Part shown: piece after piece, positions 52,522 to 53,165 of the stretch
Layout: each line of letters starts with the position of its first letter
Numbering within the stretch: the first letter of the stretch is position 1
DNA from: CAIOTO01 sp040389165
Lineage (GTDB): Bacteria > Pseudomonadota > Alphaproteobacteria > Paracaedibacterales > CAIOTO01
DNA: 53,165 bases
Assembly: GCA_040389165.1 (NCBI GenBank)
Contig: JAZKAK010000011.1
Span: forward strand, 1-53,165
Direction of reading: 5' to 3'
Translations under genes and position numbers: made by a program
The notes under the pieces: generated by a model
The model's database searches: none
The model's input: the letters and a program-made list of their open reading frames with translations, nothing else
Told to the model about the DNA's origin: nothing

Positions 52522-53113
52522 GTTATTTTCTCGCACTTGTAATATCGGTTTGTTGTCAAGGTCCTAAATCCAAGTTTTTGATACAGCGAAAGTCCATCTG
52601 GACTTGCTCCTAAAAAGCAATCTGTGCAGCCTAAATCAATCGCCTTTTTAAGGCCATACGTGACAAGCCTCGTTGCAAAGCCCTGGCCTTGAAAGGCCGG
52701 CAATGTACCAACATCATCAAGACGTGCGAGAGTGCCTATTACCGAAATTGTAAGCGATGCAACCGGTTGATCGTCCTTGTACAACGTAAAATGATAGAAG
52801 CGCGCGCTATTGCCTAATGCTCTTTTATGCGCATCAACATAAAATGCGGAAATTTTTGGCGTTGATTCAAACGCCTCAACCAAAGGGAAAATCCAATCGT
52901 TTAGATTGGTGTCGACAGCCCTGATAATGGTGCTATCATTCACCTTATGTGTTGCATCAAACGTGCTTAAATCGAGGTGCATGGAAACGGATGGATCGCC
53001 GGATGTAAAGCCAAGATTGGAAAAAATAGAATCCGTTTCTTCATCACAAAATTCTTCTGCAATATCAACTATAAAAGGCTGATTAAAGGTGGCAAAAAAG
53101 CTTTTTCCAGCGT
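52518..53113 (-). pseudogene. GNAT acetyltransferase gene truncated at its 5' end by an insertion sequence
   Basis: The frame from the stop at 52518 is open upstream past the first ATG (52982) to about 53113. It encodes NQPFIVDIAEEFCDEETDS and GFTSGDPSVS before MHLDLSTFDATHKVN. The C-terminal GNAT domain is complete: VASLTISVIGTLARLDDVGTLPAFQGQGFATRLV with an acetyl-CoA loop Q-x-x-G-x-A, then GASPDGLSLYQKLGF. The upstream coding part stops where the IS-like terminus begins, and no start codon precedes it. A protein from the internal ATG could still include the GNAT domain, so partial function is possible. Confidence 0.75.
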
Positions 53114-53165
53114 TGTCAATAGCAAACTAAAAGTGCACCGAATGGCAGAGTAAAAGTGCACCACT
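53114..53165. mobile_element. End of an IS21-like insertion sequence
   Basis: From TGTCAATAGC at 53114 the sequence contains two direct copies of TAAAAGTGCACC (53128-53139 and 53151-53162), 23 bases apart. Repeated short motifs just inside the end, with a TGTCA-type terminus, are a feature of IS21-family elements. The transposase genes would lie beyond the window edge. The family is inference from the terminal repeats only. Confidence 0.6.

Noticed and set aside
53128..53162. CRISPR-like direct repeats at the right end
   Set aside because: There are only two short copies with an 11-base spacer, and they fit the terminal repeats of an IS21-like element better. No CRISPR array is seen elsewhere in the window.

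Overview
The window looks like a chromosomal segment of an AT-rich, host-dependent alphaproteobacterium, most likely a protist-associated lineage of the Holosporales/Caedibacter/Paracaedibacter type. This placement is inference: it rests on an ATP/ADP translocase of the Rickettsia/Chlamydia type, diverged flagellar hook genes, exported eukaryote-like proteins, retained peptidoglycan and LPS functions (alr, dapB, kdsA) and short dispersed palindromic intergenic repeats. No rRNA or other phylogenetic marker is present to prove it.

Layout. 1-6.8 kb: housekeeping genes (dprA, a SixA-like phosphatase, an Lrp regulator with a terminator, a fumarylacetoacetate-hydrolase family protein, overlapping znuA-nadK, fmt) and a 47-residue tatA. 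7-15.3 kb: a surface-glycan cluster (GT-C-like membrane protein, two GT4 and one GT2 glycosyltransferases, a methyltransferase, a Wzx-like flippase, a Wzy/WaaL-like protein); the genes from 8.6 to 15.3 kb lie between tRNA-Leu(CAA) and tRNA-Gly(GCC). 15.3-21.1 kb: rpmG, a Deg-like protease whose ribosome-binding site lies in a hairpin, a YejA-like solute-binding protein and kup. 21.2-24.6 kb: flagellar fliK-like, flgD and flgE. 24.7-31.3 kb: a DsbA-like protein, alr, mlaE, thrB and a fused aspartokinase-homoserine dehydrogenase thrA. 31.4-34.9 kb: two tandem exported BPL_N-domain proteins and an exported PAF-acetylhydrolase-like enzyme. 34.9-41.6 kb: an APH-like kinase, HU, a second YejA-like protein, two tandem phospholipid-methyltransferase-like proteins, dapB and a HIT protein.

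41.9-45.3 kb is the most unusual part. It holds a signal-peptide protein with a Ser/Thr-rich linker and a BMT5-like (DUF2431) domain, known mainly from eukaryotic 25S rRNA uridine methyltransferases. Next come a tiny exported Cys-rich protein resembling a half-size cyanovirin-N lectin domain, and the ATP/ADP translocase. Together they read as a host-interface cluster. 45.4-49.5 kb: a peroxiredoxin, an EAL-domain protein, an outer-membrane barrel, a MetQ-like protein and kdsA.

49.5-53.2 kb (minus strand) is a tightly coupled operon: GNAT, GrpB-GNAT fusion, kinase-like protein, pdxH, csaA. The first three genes are each broken by a different lesion: an insertion-sequence end, an in-frame stop and a frameshift. 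pdxH and csaA are intact. The right edge is the terminus of an IS21-like element that separates the operon from its original upstream region, a snapshot of ongoing gene decay.
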